Part shown: positions 36,480 to 45,440 of the stretch, in pieces
Position numbering within the stretch: position 1 is the stretch's first letter
How the letters are laid out: every line of letters begins with the position of its first letter
Assembly: GCF_000373245.1 (NCBI RefSeq)
Contig: NZ_KB890738.1
Coordinates: forward strand, 186,001-250,000
DNA: 64,000 bases
DNA from: Echinicola pacifica DSM 19836
GTDB taxonomy: Bacteria > Bacteroidota > Bacteroidia > Cytophagales > Cyclobacteriaceae
Direction of reading: 5' to 3'
Position numbers and translations under genes: made by a program
Notes under the pieces: model-generated
The model's input: only the letters and a program-made list of their open reading frames with translations
Database searches by the model: none
Told to the model about the DNA's origin: nothing

Positions 36480-36836
36480 TCAATAAAAAGCATCCTGAAA
36501 ATGCTTAAAACGTGTGATGTTCTTTTGATCTACATACACGCCAACGATGTCAAAACGAATGTCCTTATGCCAATCCACCTCAAATATATAATGATCAGCC
36601 GCCCGTATCACCAACTGCTGCTTACGATAATCCACAAACTCCTCTGCATAGCCAAAGCCCGTGCCACTTCTAAACTTCACCTCCACAAAAATCAATAAAC
36701 CTTTGTGCTCCATGATCAAGTCAATCTCGGCATGCTTAAACCGATAATTCTGCTCCTTAAGACCATATCCCTTCGTAATCAAATATTCGGCAGCCAACTG
36801 CTCCGCCCTACTTCCGTTCTCATTATGCAGCGCCAT
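36480..36836 (-). CDS. YraN (UPF0102) endonuclease-like protein
   Basis: 118 residues from the ATG at 36834-36836 (MALHNENGSRAEQLAAEYL). An ORF start further upstream adds 21 residues of no family similarity. Restriction-endonuclease-like core with Glu37, Asp39, Glu52 and Lys54 (HAEIDLIMEHKGLLIFVEVK). Universal small protein of uncertain function, possibly DNA repair or uptake. The lipB gene is divergent. Confidence 0.85.
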   Translation of the reverse strand: MALHNENGSRAEQLAAEYLITKGYGLKEQNYRFKHAEIDLIMEHKGLLIFVEVKFRSGTGFGYAEEFVDYRKQQLVIRAADHYIFEVDWHKDIRFDIVGVYVDQKNITRFKHFQDAFY

Positions 36837-36839
36837 GAT

Positions 36840-36867
36840 TATTTTTGTTATTTTTGAAATAAATTTG
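36840..36867 (+). promoter_or_regulatory. Three tandem TAnnTTTG matches before lipB
   Basis: TATTTTTG at 36840-36847, TATTTTTG at 36849-36856 and TAAATTTG at 36860-36867 are each exact -7 matches reading toward lipB (start 36962). No -33 TTTG is at the right distance for any of them. The segment is very AT-rich, so chance is possible. Confidence 0.3.
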
Positions 36868-36961
36868 TTCTTATTATAGGTAATGAATTGGCTTTGCAAG
36901 CCCTAAAGAACCTTCTTAAACGAATAAATGTTGACAATCTCAGGACAGAAAAGGCCACATC

Positions 36962-37681
36962 GTGAATCAAAATATCAATAAAAAAGTGAAGTTTATAGAT
37001 CTCGGACAAAAAGATTATAAGGCGACCTGGGACTACCAGGAGGAATTATTTCAGGAAATTGTCGATACCAAGATCGAAAACCGAAAAAAGGGTGATGACG
37101 ACCAGCAAGCCACCAAAAACTACCTATTATTCGTGGAACATCCCCATGTCTATACCATAGGAAAAAGTGGTGAATTGTCTCATTTATTATTAGATGAGAA
37201 GGCTTTGGCAGCCAAAGGGGCAACTTTCTATAAGATCAATAGGGGTGGAGACATTACCTACCATGGCCCGGGGCAACTGGTGGGTTACCCCCTGTTGGAT
37301 TTGGACAATTTCTTTACTGATATCCACAAATACCTGCGGTACCTGGAGGAGGCCATCATCCTCACCCTAGCGGATTATGGCATCGCTGCGGGAAGAATCG
37401 AAGGCCTCACTGGAGTCTGGCTAGATCATATCGAGCGCAGAAGCCCGCGAAAGATCTGTGCATTGGGAGTAAAGTCAAGCCGATGGGTCACCATGCATGG
37501 CTTTGCCTTCAATATGAATGCTGATCTGGCCTACTTCAATAATATAGTGCCATGCGGCATTACTGACAAGGCCGTCACCTCATTACATATAGAACTCGGA
37601 AGGCCCGTCGATGAAGAAGAAGTAAAAGATAAAGTAAAGGCTCATTTGAAAGCCCTGTTTGAAATGGAATGGGAAGACTAA
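36962..37681 (+). CDS. lipB: Lipoyl(octanoyl) transferase
   Basis: 239 residues; GTG start (no good ATG inside the N-terminal part). Moves octanoate from acyl carrier protein to lipoyl-domain lysines. Active-site Lys171 (GVKSSRWVTMHGFAFN) and Cys198 (VPCGITDKAVTSL), with the RGGDITYHGPGQLVGYPLLD segment near 94-113. Twenty or so internal residues, KGDDDQQATKNY, extend the loop before the first conserved strand. Confidence 0.96.
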   Translation: MNQNINKKVKFIDLGQKDYKATWDYQEELFQEIVDTKIENRKKGDDDQQATKNYLLFVEHPHVYTIGKSGELSHLLLDEKALAAKGATFYKINRGGDITYHGPGQLVGYPLLDLDNFFTDIHKYLRYLEEAIILTLADYGIAAGRIEGLTGVWLDHIERRSPRKICALGVKSSRWVTMHGFAFNMNADLAYFNNIVPCGITDKAVTSLHIELGRPVDEEEVKDKVKAHLKALFEMEWED

Positions 37682-37780
37682 TCTCATAGTCTATTCTCTG
37701 TATCGACCTTGGTTTAGTGTATATAAAGACCTTTGGGCTTAGCTGAGAAAGAGCATTTTGCAGGATTTGAATTTATTAAT

Positions 37781-38182
37781 ATGAAAAAAGACATCAACTT
37801 TCACCCGGTGACGGGTGTAAAACTTGCTATAGCAAAGACGGAGGAAAATGGATCCACTGAGTGGGGCGTATATATCATCAATCTCAACCTTATCGAGCTC
37901 TCCAATGTCATGATCACCTCCAAGGGATATGGCCTTATCGATGGGGAGGAGAAGAAGACCAGCACCCTGCGTCATATGATCACGGAGCTAGGACCTGAAA
38001 GCATGGCGAAAGTAGAGCCCATCGACCCCAATTTATTTGTGCTAAACAATGAATTTTGGGTGAGTTATTATATATTAGATCAGATATTTGACAAGAAGTT
38101 TGTCTTTGTAGAAGGCAGCATGGATGAGACCAATGTCCATCACATCCCTGAGCTGGATCTGCAAGGCGTGCTACATTCCTAA
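37781..38182 (+). CDS. Conserved hypothetical protein, cytoplasmic
   Basis: 133 residues from the ATG at 37781 (MKKDINFHPVTGVKLAIAK); the in-frame TTG 48 bases upstream gives an untypical start. Mixed alpha/beta with no signal peptide or membrane span; recognisable blocks are WGVYIINLNLIELSNVMITS, KGYGLIDGEEKKTSTLRHMI and the ending VEGSMDETNVHHIPELDLQG. I recall similar proteins in other Bacteroidota without known function. The exonuclease gene begins 9 bases downstream. Confidence 0.7.
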   Translation: MKKDINFHPVTGVKLAIAKTEENGSTEWGVYIINLNLIELSNVMITSKGYGLIDGEEKKTSTLRHMITELGPESMAKVEPIDPNLFVLNNEFWVSYYILDQIFDKKFVFVEGSMDETNVHHIPELDLQGVLHS

Positions 38183-38191
38183 CGAAAAGCT

Positions 38192-38929
38192 ATGGCAGAT
38201 TTTTTCAGTGAGCTAAAGAATATTTTATTTCTAGACCTAGAAACTGCCGCCTCCACACACCATCTGGAGGAGCTGCCGGAGCGAATGCAGGAAGAGTGGC
38301 ATCTAAAAGCCTCTCGAATTTCCACTGATGAAAACATGGATGCAGCCCAGCTATATTTTGAGAAGGCAGGCATTTATGCCGAATTTGGACGGGTCATCTG
38401 CATTGGCATGGGTTATTTCTCCTATAATCCCGACCTGGACCAACTCCAATTCAGAACCAAAAGCCTGGCCTCAGCAGATGAGCATGAGATCCTCTGGGCG
38501 TTTCGGGATATTTTGGAGAAAAAAAACTGGACCTTATGTGCTCATAACGGCAAGGAATTTGATTTCCCTTATTTGTGCAGAAGAATGCTTGCGAACCGCA
38601 TCCCGCTGCCTAATGTGCTGCAACTTGCAGGGAAGAAACCATGGGAATTGAAGCACCTTGACACCTTGGAGCTCTGGAAATTCGGGGATTATAAGCATTA
38701 TACCCGACTGGAGTTATTGGCCTCCTTATTTGATATCCCCAGTTCGAAGGACGATATTAATGGGAGTGAAGTCAATAGGGTCTTTTATGAAGACAATAAT
38801 CTCCAATCGATCCGGACTTATTGTGTAAAGGATGTGGTGGTCACGGCAAAAATATACTTGGCATTTCAAGGTCTCCCTGGCGATATGGATCTTCAGATAA
38901 TCGATCTGGACACACCAGAGCAGGGCTAA
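38192..38929 (+). CDS. Predicted 3'-5' exonuclease (DEDD, ribonuclease H-like)
   Basis: 245 residues. Exo I motif LFLDLETAA with Asp15 and Glu17, Exo II around CAHNGKEFDFPYLCRRML near residue 120 and Exo III around YCVKDVVVTAKIYL near 210. The family acts on DNA or RNA; the substrate is unknown. Downstream neighbour rnr is also an exonuclease gene but has its own promoter. Confidence 0.8.
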   Translation: MADFFSELKNILFLDLETAASTHHLEELPERMQEEWHLKASRISTDENMDAAQLYFEKAGIYAEFGRVICIGMGYFSYNPDLDQLQFRTKSLASADEHEILWAFRDILEKKNWTLCAHNGKEFDFPYLCRRMLANRIPLPNVLQLAGKKPWELKHLDTLELWKFGDYKHYTRLELLASLFDIPSSKDDINGSEVNRVFYEDNNLQSIRTYCVKDVVVTAKIYLAFQGLPGDMDLQIIDLDTPEQG

Positions 38930-39061
38930 GTGGCTGCTGTCGCGCACAAATAGTAAGGGTGAAATTGCACTAAAGTACAGCATTCATTGTTGTAGGACTT
39001 AGCTGGAAAGGTCAGCTGGGGTAAATTTCTCTTAGATGCTACGTTCCTCAAACCTACTCCG

Positions 39062-39069
39062 TATATTTG
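39062..39069 (+). promoter_or_regulatory. -7 promoter core of rnr
   Basis: TATATTTG, exact TAnnTTTG match, about 120 bases before the rnr ATG. No clear -33 element. Implies a leader of roughly 115 bases. Confidence 0.5.
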
Positions 39070-39189
39070 CAGCATCACCACCGCTGACCAATAGGCAAGC
39101 AGGAACCTACTCACCCAGCCTGCAAAAAATTAAAATTTTAAATAATATTCGGCTTTAAAAAGGCCTGAATCAGAAAAACATTCATTTTT

Positions 39190-41361
39190 ATGAGCAAACA
39201 ACCAAGAAAAAATAATAAAGGAAAGAAGGAAAAACCTATTTCCAATTCTGCTCAATTAGCAGATCGCATATTGAACTTTTTGGACAATAATTTTGGCGAG
39301 GAATTCGCCATCAAGCAACTTATCAGAAAACTAAATATCCGCGACAAGATCACCAAGGGTGGTGTGGAGCCAGTGCTCAATAAGCTGGTGGAAGCGGGAT
39401 CGGTATCCAGGAATCCCCGAAACCATTTCTCCTCCACCAAGGCACCTGATTTTATAGAAGGCACCGTAGATTTCGTAAATCCTCGTTTTGCCTTTGTAGT
39501 GCCTGATCATAAGGCTGAAGGAGAAGAGGATATATTAGTAAAATCCCGGGATCTCAAAAACGCCCTGGATGACGACCGTGTCCGCATTCAGGTCTTCCCA
39601 CAGAAGCAACATGGCCAAAAACGGGAAGGAAAAGTCTTGGAAGTGGTCAAAAGAGCCCGTGAGGAGTTTGTAGGTAGAGTAGAGATCTCTCCACGTTTTG
39701 CCTTTGTAGTCTCCGACTTCAAAAAAATGCACCATGATATATTCGTTCGTAAAGCGGACCTCAATGGCGCTCAGCATAATCAAAAAGTAATCGTCAAGAT
39801 CACCGAATGGAGAGAAGACGATAAGAACCCATCAGGGAAAGTCACTCAAGTCCTGGGTGAAGCAGGAAACCACGAGGTGGAGATTCACTCCATCATGGCA
39901 GAGTTTGGTCTTCCATTTGAGTACCCCGAAGAGGTGGTGCAAGAAGCAGAGGCGATATCCGAAAAAATCCCTGAGTCAGAGATCAAAAACCGAAGGGATT
40001 TCAGAGATGTGACCACCGTCACCATTGACCCTGCAGATGCTAAGGACTTTGATGATGCCATCTCTTACCAGCGACTGGCAAACGGCAATATACAACTCGG
40101 CGTGCACATCGCAGATGTCACTCACTATGTAAAGCCAAAGACCATCCTGGAAAAAGAAGCCTATAATCGTGCTACTTCCGTCTATCTGGTGGACAGGACC
40201 ATCCCTATGCTCCCTGAGAGACTCAGCAATGGCCTATGCTCATTGAGACCCAATGAGGACAAGCTCACCTTTTCATGTGTCTTTGAGATCGATGAAAATG
40301 GCGATGTACTCGATCAGTGGATTGGCAGGACGGTTATTCACTCCGACAGGCGCTTTGCTTATGAGGAAGCGCAGGAGAATATCGATAAGCAGGAAGGGGA
40401 TTTTTATTCTGAACTGACCTTATTGAATAATCTTGCGAAGAAAATCCGTAAGAGAAGGTTTAAAAACGGGGCCATTAATTTTGAAACCGTAGAGGTAAAA
40501 TTCAAGCTGGATGAAGATGGCACCCCTCTTGGCCTGATGATCAAGGAGCGGAAAGACATCCACAAGATGATTGAGGAATATATGCTACTAGCCAATAAGG
40601 TGGTGGCAGAATTTATCTATAATAAAAACAAAGGCAAGGACACCTTTGTTTATAGGACTCACGACCATCCTGACTTGGAACGACTGGAGACCTTCTCTAA
40701 TTTTGCTAAGAAGTTTGGTCATGAGATCAATATAAATGAGGAAACCCGAATCTCCGCAACGCTAAATAAGCTAATGGAGGAGATTGTGGGTAAGCCTGAG
40801 CAGAACGTCTTGGAGCAATTGGCGATCAGAAGTATGGCCAAAGCGCGCTATACGACGGAGCCAAAAGGCCATTTTGGTTTGGCATTCAGGCATTATACAC
40901 ACTTCACCTCGCCGATCAGAAGGTATCCGGATATGATGGTTCACCGTCTGCTACAGCATTACCTGGATGGAGGTAAGTCCCCGGAGGAGAAAGAGTGGGA
41001 AGATAAATGTATCCATTCTTCTGAGAGGGAAAAGCGGGCGGCAGATGCCGAGCGAGCTTCCATTAAGTATAAGCAGGTAGAATTTATGGCCTTGGCAGAG
41101 GACAAAGCTTACGCTGGAATAATTTCAGGTATCACCGAATGGGGTATATTTGTAGAAATTACAGAAACCAAATGCGAAGGAATGATCCGACTGCAAGATA
41201 TGCAGGATGATTATTATGAATTTGATGAGAAGCATATGCGCCTGATCGGTGCCAAAAATAAGAAAATGATAACCCTGGGTGACCAGGTAAGGGTCCGCGT
41301 AGTGAACACGGATATTGATAGAAGAACCATAGATTTGGAATTTGCAAATGACAATGACTAA
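39190..41361 (+). CDS. rnr: Ribonuclease R
   Basis: 723 residues. Basic N-terminus (SKQPRKNNKGKKEKP), a winged-helix-like segment (20-90), two cold-shock domains (IEGTVDFVNPRFAFVVPD and VGRVEISPRFAFVVSDFKK), the RNB catalytic domain with the Asp cluster starting at Asp280 (DPADAKDFDDAIS), and a C-terminal S1 domain (YAGIISGITEWGIFVEI). Processive 3'-5' exoribonuclease for structured RNA. Overlaps the start of the polyprenyl synthase gene. Confidence 0.96.
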   Translation: MSKQPRKNNKGKKEKPISNSAQLADRILNFLDNNFGEEFAIKQLIRKLNIRDKITKGGVEPVLNKLVEAGSVSRNPRNHFSSTKAPDFIEGTVDFVNPRFAFVVPDHKAEGEEDILVKSRDLKNALDDDRVRIQVFPQKQHGQKREGKVLEVVKRAREEFVGRVEISPRFAFVVSDFKKMHHDIFVRKADLNGAQHNQKVIVKITEWREDDKNPSGKVTQVLGEAGNHEVEIHSIMAEFGLPFEYPEEVVQEAEAISEKIPESEIKNRRDFRDVTTVTIDPADAKDFDDAISYQRLANGNIQLGVHIADVTHYVKPKTILEKEAYNRATSVYLVDRTIPMLPERLSNGLCSLRPNEDKLTFSCVFEIDENGDVLDQWIGRTVIHSDRRFAYEEAQENIDKQEGDFYSELTLLNNLAKKIRKRRFKNGAINFETVEVKFKLDEDGTPLGLMIKERKDIHKMIEEYMLLANKVVAEFIYNKNKGKDTFVYRTHDHPDLERLETFSNFAKKFGHEININEETRISATLNKLMEEIVGKPEQNVLEQLAIRSMAKARYTTEPKGHFGLAFRHYTHFTSPIRRYPDMMVHRLLQHYLDGGKSPEEKEWEDKCIHSSEREKRAADAERASIKYKQVEFMALAEDKAYAGIISGITEWGIFVEITETKCEGMIRLQDMQDDYYEFDEKHMRLIGAKNKKMITLGDQVRVRVVNTDIDRRTIDLEFANDND

Positions 41362-42340
41362 AACCCATTTCAGCCATGAGCTGATGCAGCAGTTAGAACA
41401 GCACTTGGAAGGACTGTCTTACGGAGAGAATCCCAAGGAATTATATGAGCCGATTACATATATAATGAGTTTGGGGGGCAAGAGAATTCGCCCTTTACTC
41501 ACGCTATTGGCTTATTCGCTATACGATAAGGACTACCAAAAAGCCCTTACGCCTGCTGCTGCAGTGGAGATCTTTCATAACTTCACCCTGGTTCATGATG
41601 ATATCATGGATGCTGCTCCCCTCCGACGGGGACAGCAAACGGTGCACAAAAAGTGGAATACTAATACCGCTATTCTCTCAGGAGATGTCATGCTAGTGCG
41701 AGCCTATGAAATGCTCTCCTTTGTGCCGGAAGATAAGCTGGCCATTTGCCTGAAACTCTTTAATCAAACCGCCGCAGAGGTCTGTGAAGGACAGCAGTGG
41801 GATATGAATTTCGAGCAAAGGGAAGAAGTCTCTGAGCAGGAGTATATACAAATGATCCGCCAAAAAACCGCCGTTTTGCTAGGTTTTGCCTTGCAATATG
41901 GAGCCATACTTGGTGGCGCCTCCGTCAAAGATTCCCAGCATCTCTATGACTTTGGCGTCAATATCGGAATTGGCTTTCAGCTAAAGGATGATCTGCTGGA
42001 TGTATATGCCGACAAGGCTAAATTTGGGAAACAAGTCGGTGGAGACATCCTCGCCAATAAAAAAACCTTCCTGCTGATCAAAGCCCTCGAGACTGCTCAA
42101 GGCGAGGAGCTGGACCAATTACACCATTGGCTGAATCAGCAGACTTTCCAGGCAGAAGATAAGGTGAAAGCTATCACCCAGATCTATGACAGGCTAAAGA
42201 TCAAAGATATCTCCCAGGCGAAAATGGAATCCTATTTTGAACTAGGCTTCCAGCACCTTGACCAGGTGCAGGTAAATGACCATGAAGCACTCAAGGCACT
42301 CAAAGGCCTGACGCTAAATCTCATTGACCGAGAAAAATAA
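41348..42340 (+). CDS. Polyprenyl diphosphate synthase
   Basis: 330 residues (ATG at 41348; an alternative ATG is at 41354, both overlapping rnr). Trans-isoprenyl synthase with first aspartate-rich motif HDDIMDAAPLRRG (Asp84-Asp88), GGKRIRPLLTLLAY before it, and the second motif QLKDDLLDVYAD. Chain length is not readable with confidence; likely geranylgeranyl or longer for menaquinone side chains. No quinone genes in the window. Confidence 0.9.
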   Translation: MTMTKTHFSHELMQQLEQHLEGLSYGENPKELYEPITYIMSLGGKRIRPLLTLLAYSLYDKDYQKALTPAAAVEIFHNFTLVHDDIMDAAPLRRGQQTVHKKWNTNTAILSGDVMLVRAYEMLSFVPEDKLAICLKLFNQTAAEVCEGQQWDMNFEQREEVSEQEYIQMIRQKTAVLLGFALQYGAILGGASVKDSQHLYDFGVNIGIGFQLKDDLLDVYADKAKFGKQVGGDILANKKTFLLIKALETAQGEELDQLHHWLNQQTFQAEDKVKAITQIYDRLKIKDISQAKMESYFELGFQHLDQVQVNDHEALKALKGLTLNLIDREK

Positions 42341-42363
42341 ATTCTTCTACTTCTATTTTATTC

Positions 42364-42993
42364 ATGGAAATCTCCGCGACCGTACTTATCATCATAATTA
42401 CAGCCATCAGCACCATTATTGGATGGAAACAGCCCAATTACCTGCATGATAGCATGTTTATCCCTTACCGCATCCAAACCAATAAGGAATGGAGCCGTTT
42501 TATTCGTTCGGGTTTTATCCATAAGGATGGGATGCACCTGCTATTCAATATGATTACCTTCTACTTTTTTGGAAGGTTGGTGGAGTCCTTTTTGACCATG
42601 AAATTTGGCGCCAGCACGGGCATAATCGTCTTCGTGCTGTTTTATATCGCAGCTATCGTCATAGCGGATATTCCGACTTATCTGAAAGAGAAGGCCCACC
42701 CGGGCTACCAAGCCTTGGGTGCTTCGGGAGGCACCTCAGCGGCGGTTTTTGCCAGTATTATCCTGATGCCCATGGCTGATATCTGCCTCTTTGGCATTCT
42801 CTGCCTTCCTGGATTTATACTCGGGATTTTATTCCTTGGCTATTCAGCCTTCAAAAGTAAGCAGCAAAACGATTCCATAAATCATGACGCCCACTTGTAT
42901 GGAGCCATTTTTGGAATTGCCTTTATTGTACTATTATATCCCGAGAGTCTATCCCATTTCATCGATCAAGTGGTGAAATATAGACCCTTCTGA
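42364..42993 (+). CDS. Rhomboid-family intramembrane serine protease
   Basis: 209 residues, six hydrophobic spans. Catalytic Ser121 in GASGGTSAAVFA and His177 in DAHLYGAIFG; the membrane loop HLLFNMITFYFFG near 58-70 is the usual L1-TM2 signature. Cuts membrane proteins within or near the bilayer; the substrate is unknown. Ends in front of a perfect bidirectional terminator shared with galT. Confidence 0.88.
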   Translation: MEISATVLIIIITAISTIIGWKQPNYLHDSMFIPYRIQTNKEWSRFIRSGFIHKDGMHLLFNMITFYFFGRLVESFLTMKFGASTGIIVFVLFYIAAIVIADIPTYLKEKAHPGYQALGASGGTSAAVFASIILMPMADICLFGILCLPGFILGILFLGYSAFKSKQQNDSINHDAHLYGAIFGIAFIVLLYPESLSHFIDQVVKYRPF

Positions 42994-43065
42994 TCATGGT
43001 CAGCAGTACTCTGCCCCGGACAGTAATTATTTTCTAAGCTTTTGGGCTAAGAAATTCAGAAATGT

Positions 43066-43100
43066 AAAAAAAAGGGAGTCTATCAGACTCCCTTTTTTTT
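43066..43100. terminator. Perfect bidirectional terminator between the rhomboid and galT genes
   Basis: A 16-bp perfect inverted repeat (eight A plus GGGAGTCT at 43066-43081, AGACTCCC plus eight T at 43085-43100) with a 3-base ATC loop. It includes the last bases of galT. Confidence 0.92.
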
Positions 43101-44135
43101 GTAATGTACTTTATCCTGACTCTTCAATATTTTCACGGCAGATTCAGCGGTGATATCTCTTTGTGGATTAGCTAACATTTCGTAGCCTACCATAAACTTT
43201 TTGACTGTGGCAGACCTCAACAGCGGCGGATAGAAAACCATATGCAAATCCCATTCAGGGTGCTTCTGCCCATCGGTAGGCGCCTGATGAAGCCCAGCGG
43301 AATAAGGGAAAGATACTTTAAACACATTATCATACATCACCGTCAGCTGACGGTAGGCATCGGCAAGGGCTTCCATTTGTTTCTGATCCAGCTCTGAGAG
43401 CGAACCGATAGCCACCTTAGGAGCGATCATCGCTTCAAATGGCCATACGGCCCAGAAAGGCACCAAACCTACAAAATAGTCGTTCTCAAATAATATCCTC
43501 TCGCCTTTCGCCAGCTCTTCCAGTACATAGTCCACCACCATACTACGCTTATATTTCTGGTAATAAGCAGAAAACTTCTCCTGTTTTTTGGCAGGTTCTA
43601 CAGGCACGGATTCCTGAGCCCATATCTGTCCATGAGGGTGCGGATTTGAGCAGCCCATCACAGCGCCTTTATTTTCGAAAATCTGAACATAGTTGATAAA
43701 ATCACGCTGTCCTAGCTCCTCATATTCCTTCTTCCATAGCGCCACCACCTTAGTGATCGCCTCCTGATCCAACTCAGGAATGGTAAGATCATGGCGTGGT
43801 GAAAAGCAGATCACCTTGCATAGCCCACGTTCGCTTTTAGCTTTAAAAAACTCCCCATCCGAAAGCTCCCCTTCGGGAATATCAGCCGTAAGCGCCCCAA
43901 AATCATTTTGGAATACAAAGCTTCCGGTATAATCAGGGTTTATCTCCCCATTGATACGGGTATTCGTGGGACATAAATAGCACTTTTCATCATATGCAGG
44001 CTTAGCAGCATCACTGGCGTCCTCCTCTTGTCCCTGCCAAGGGCGCTTCCCACGGTGGGGGGATACTTGAAGCCATTCTCCCGTAAAAGGATTATATCTG
44101 CGATGGCTATGATCTTCAAAATTAAAATCAGACAT
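43083..44135 (-). CDS. galT: Galactose-1-phosphate uridylyltransferase
   Basis: 350 residues, HIT superfamily. The active site is in CSNPHPHGQIWA near 166-177, with the uridylyl-accepting His. Zinc ligands near CYLCPTNTR (52-60). Exchanges UMP between UDP-glucose and galactose 1-phosphate in the Leloir pathway. Last gene of the gal cluster; its stop lies inside the shared terminator, 58 bases separate it from galK. Confidence 0.95.
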   Translation of the reverse strand: MSDFNFEDHSHRRYNPFTGEWLQVSPHRGKRPWQGQEEDASDAAKPAYDEKCYLCPTNTRINGEINPDYTGSFVFQNDFGALTADIPEGELSDGEFFKAKSERGLCKVICFSPRHDLTIPELDQEAITKVVALWKKEYEELGQRDFINYVQIFENKGAVMGCSNPHPHGQIWAQESVPVEPAKKQEKFSAYYQKYKRSMVVDYVLEELAKGERILFENDYFVGLVPFWAVWPFEAMIAPKVAIGSLSELDQKQMEALADAYRQLTVMYDNVFKVSFPYSAGLHQAPTDGQKHPEWDLHMVFYPPLLRSATVKKFMVGYEMLANPQRDITAESAVKILKSQDKVHYKKKGV

Positions 44136-44193
44136 TATATTAGTATAGGTAAAATTAGGTTTGACAATTAAAAGTAAGGCTAGGCTGCTATTA

Positions 44194-45345
44194 TCAGCTC
44201 ACCCGTCTGGTGCCGTCAGTCACCGCCACCTCATAGATCTTAAGGTCTGTACCAAAGGCCTGCTTATAGGCTTCAGCGATTTGTTTTTCATATTCTTCCT
44301 TTCCAGCTTTGGTCACGAGATTGATGGTGCAGCCACCAAAACCGCCTCCCATCATCCTAGCGCCAGCCGCCAAAGCGGAGGTTTTTGCAAAGTCGGCTAA
44401 GAAATCTAGTTCCTTACAGCTCACCTCATACATCTGGGATAGCCCATCATGTGAGCCATACATCTGCTGACCAAAGCCTTTGATATCTCCTTTTTCTAAT
44501 AATTCACAACCTTTAAGAAGCCGTTCGTTTTCTTCAATCACATATTTGCATCGAGTATATACCACTTGAGACACCTCTTCCTTCACCTCTTCCAACATCC
44601 CGAGGCTCACATCTCTTAGGCTATTGACGGAAGAATGCTTTTGCTGCACCGCAGCTACTCCCTCCTGACATTCCCTTCTCCGCTCATTATAGGCGGAATC
44701 TGCCAGGGAATGTTTCACCTGCGTATCGCAGAGGATGATCTGATAGTCCCCCAGATCAATCGGAAAATAACTGTACTCCAAAGAGCGACAATCCAGGCGG
44801 ATGGCATGATTTTCCTTGCCCATCATGGAGGCAAATTGGTCCATGATACCGCACTGAACCCCTGCAAACTCATGCTCAGCCTTTTGGGCAAACTTAAGCA
44901 TGTCTAATCGAGCCAATTCGAGGTCAAAAAGCTCACTTAAGGCCAGGCAAACGCCATTTTCTACCGCCGCCGAAGAGGAAAGTCCTGCTCCTACCGGGAC
45001 ATCTCCACCAAATACCAAATCAAATCCCTCCAAGGAATGTCCTGCCTGCTGTAGCTGTGCGACCACTCCCATCACATAATTACCCCAGCCTCCTTCCATA
45101 CGCTCAAAATCCTCCAGATCAAAAGATAAGGATTCCTCAAAATCATAGGAAAACAAATGACATTCCTGAGTTCCATTTTTCTGCACCGCGATCACGATTT
45201 CCTTGTCAATGGCCGCAGGCAGTACAAACCCTTCATTATAGTCGGTATGCTCACCGATAAGATTGATCCTCCCCGGGGACTTCACCACGATCGGCTCTTG
45301 CTCAAATAGGGACTTAAATTTTGCTTGAATTATAGTGGGATTCAT
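44194..45345 (-). CDS. galK: Galactokinase
   Basis: 383 residues, GHMP kinase. Motif 1 SPGRINLIGEHTDYNEGFVL near 19-38 with the galactose contacts, motif 2 PVGAGLSSSAAVENGVCLAL near 113-132 and motif 3 GARMMGGGFGGCTINLV near 334-350. Phosphorylates alpha-D-galactose. Follows galM by 95 bases and precedes galT. Confidence 0.96.
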   Translation of the reverse strand: MNPTIIQAKFKSLFEQEPIVVKSPGRINLIGEHTDYNEGFVLPAAIDKEIVIAVQKNGTQECHLFSYDFEESLSFDLEDFERMEGGWGNYVMGVVAQLQQAGHSLEGFDLVFGGDVPVGAGLSSSAAVENGVCLALSELFDLELARLDMLKFAQKAEHEFAGVQCGIMDQFASMMGKENHAIRLDCRSLEYSYFPIDLGDYQIILCDTQVKHSLADSAYNERRRECQEGVAAVQQKHSSVNSLRDVSLGMLEEVKEEVSQVVYTRCKYVIEENERLLKGCELLEKGDIKGFGQQMYGSHDGLSQMYEVSCKELDFLADFAKTSALAAGARMMGGGFGGCTINLVTKAGKEEYEKQIAEAYKQAFGTDLKIYEVAVTDGTRRVS

Positions 45346-45440
45346 GTTATTATAATTAATGATATGCGCTTTATTTTTCTTTTACCACCGACTTGCCGGC
45401 ACCAGCATCCGAAGCTCGCTCGGCGAATAACTATAGGGTA

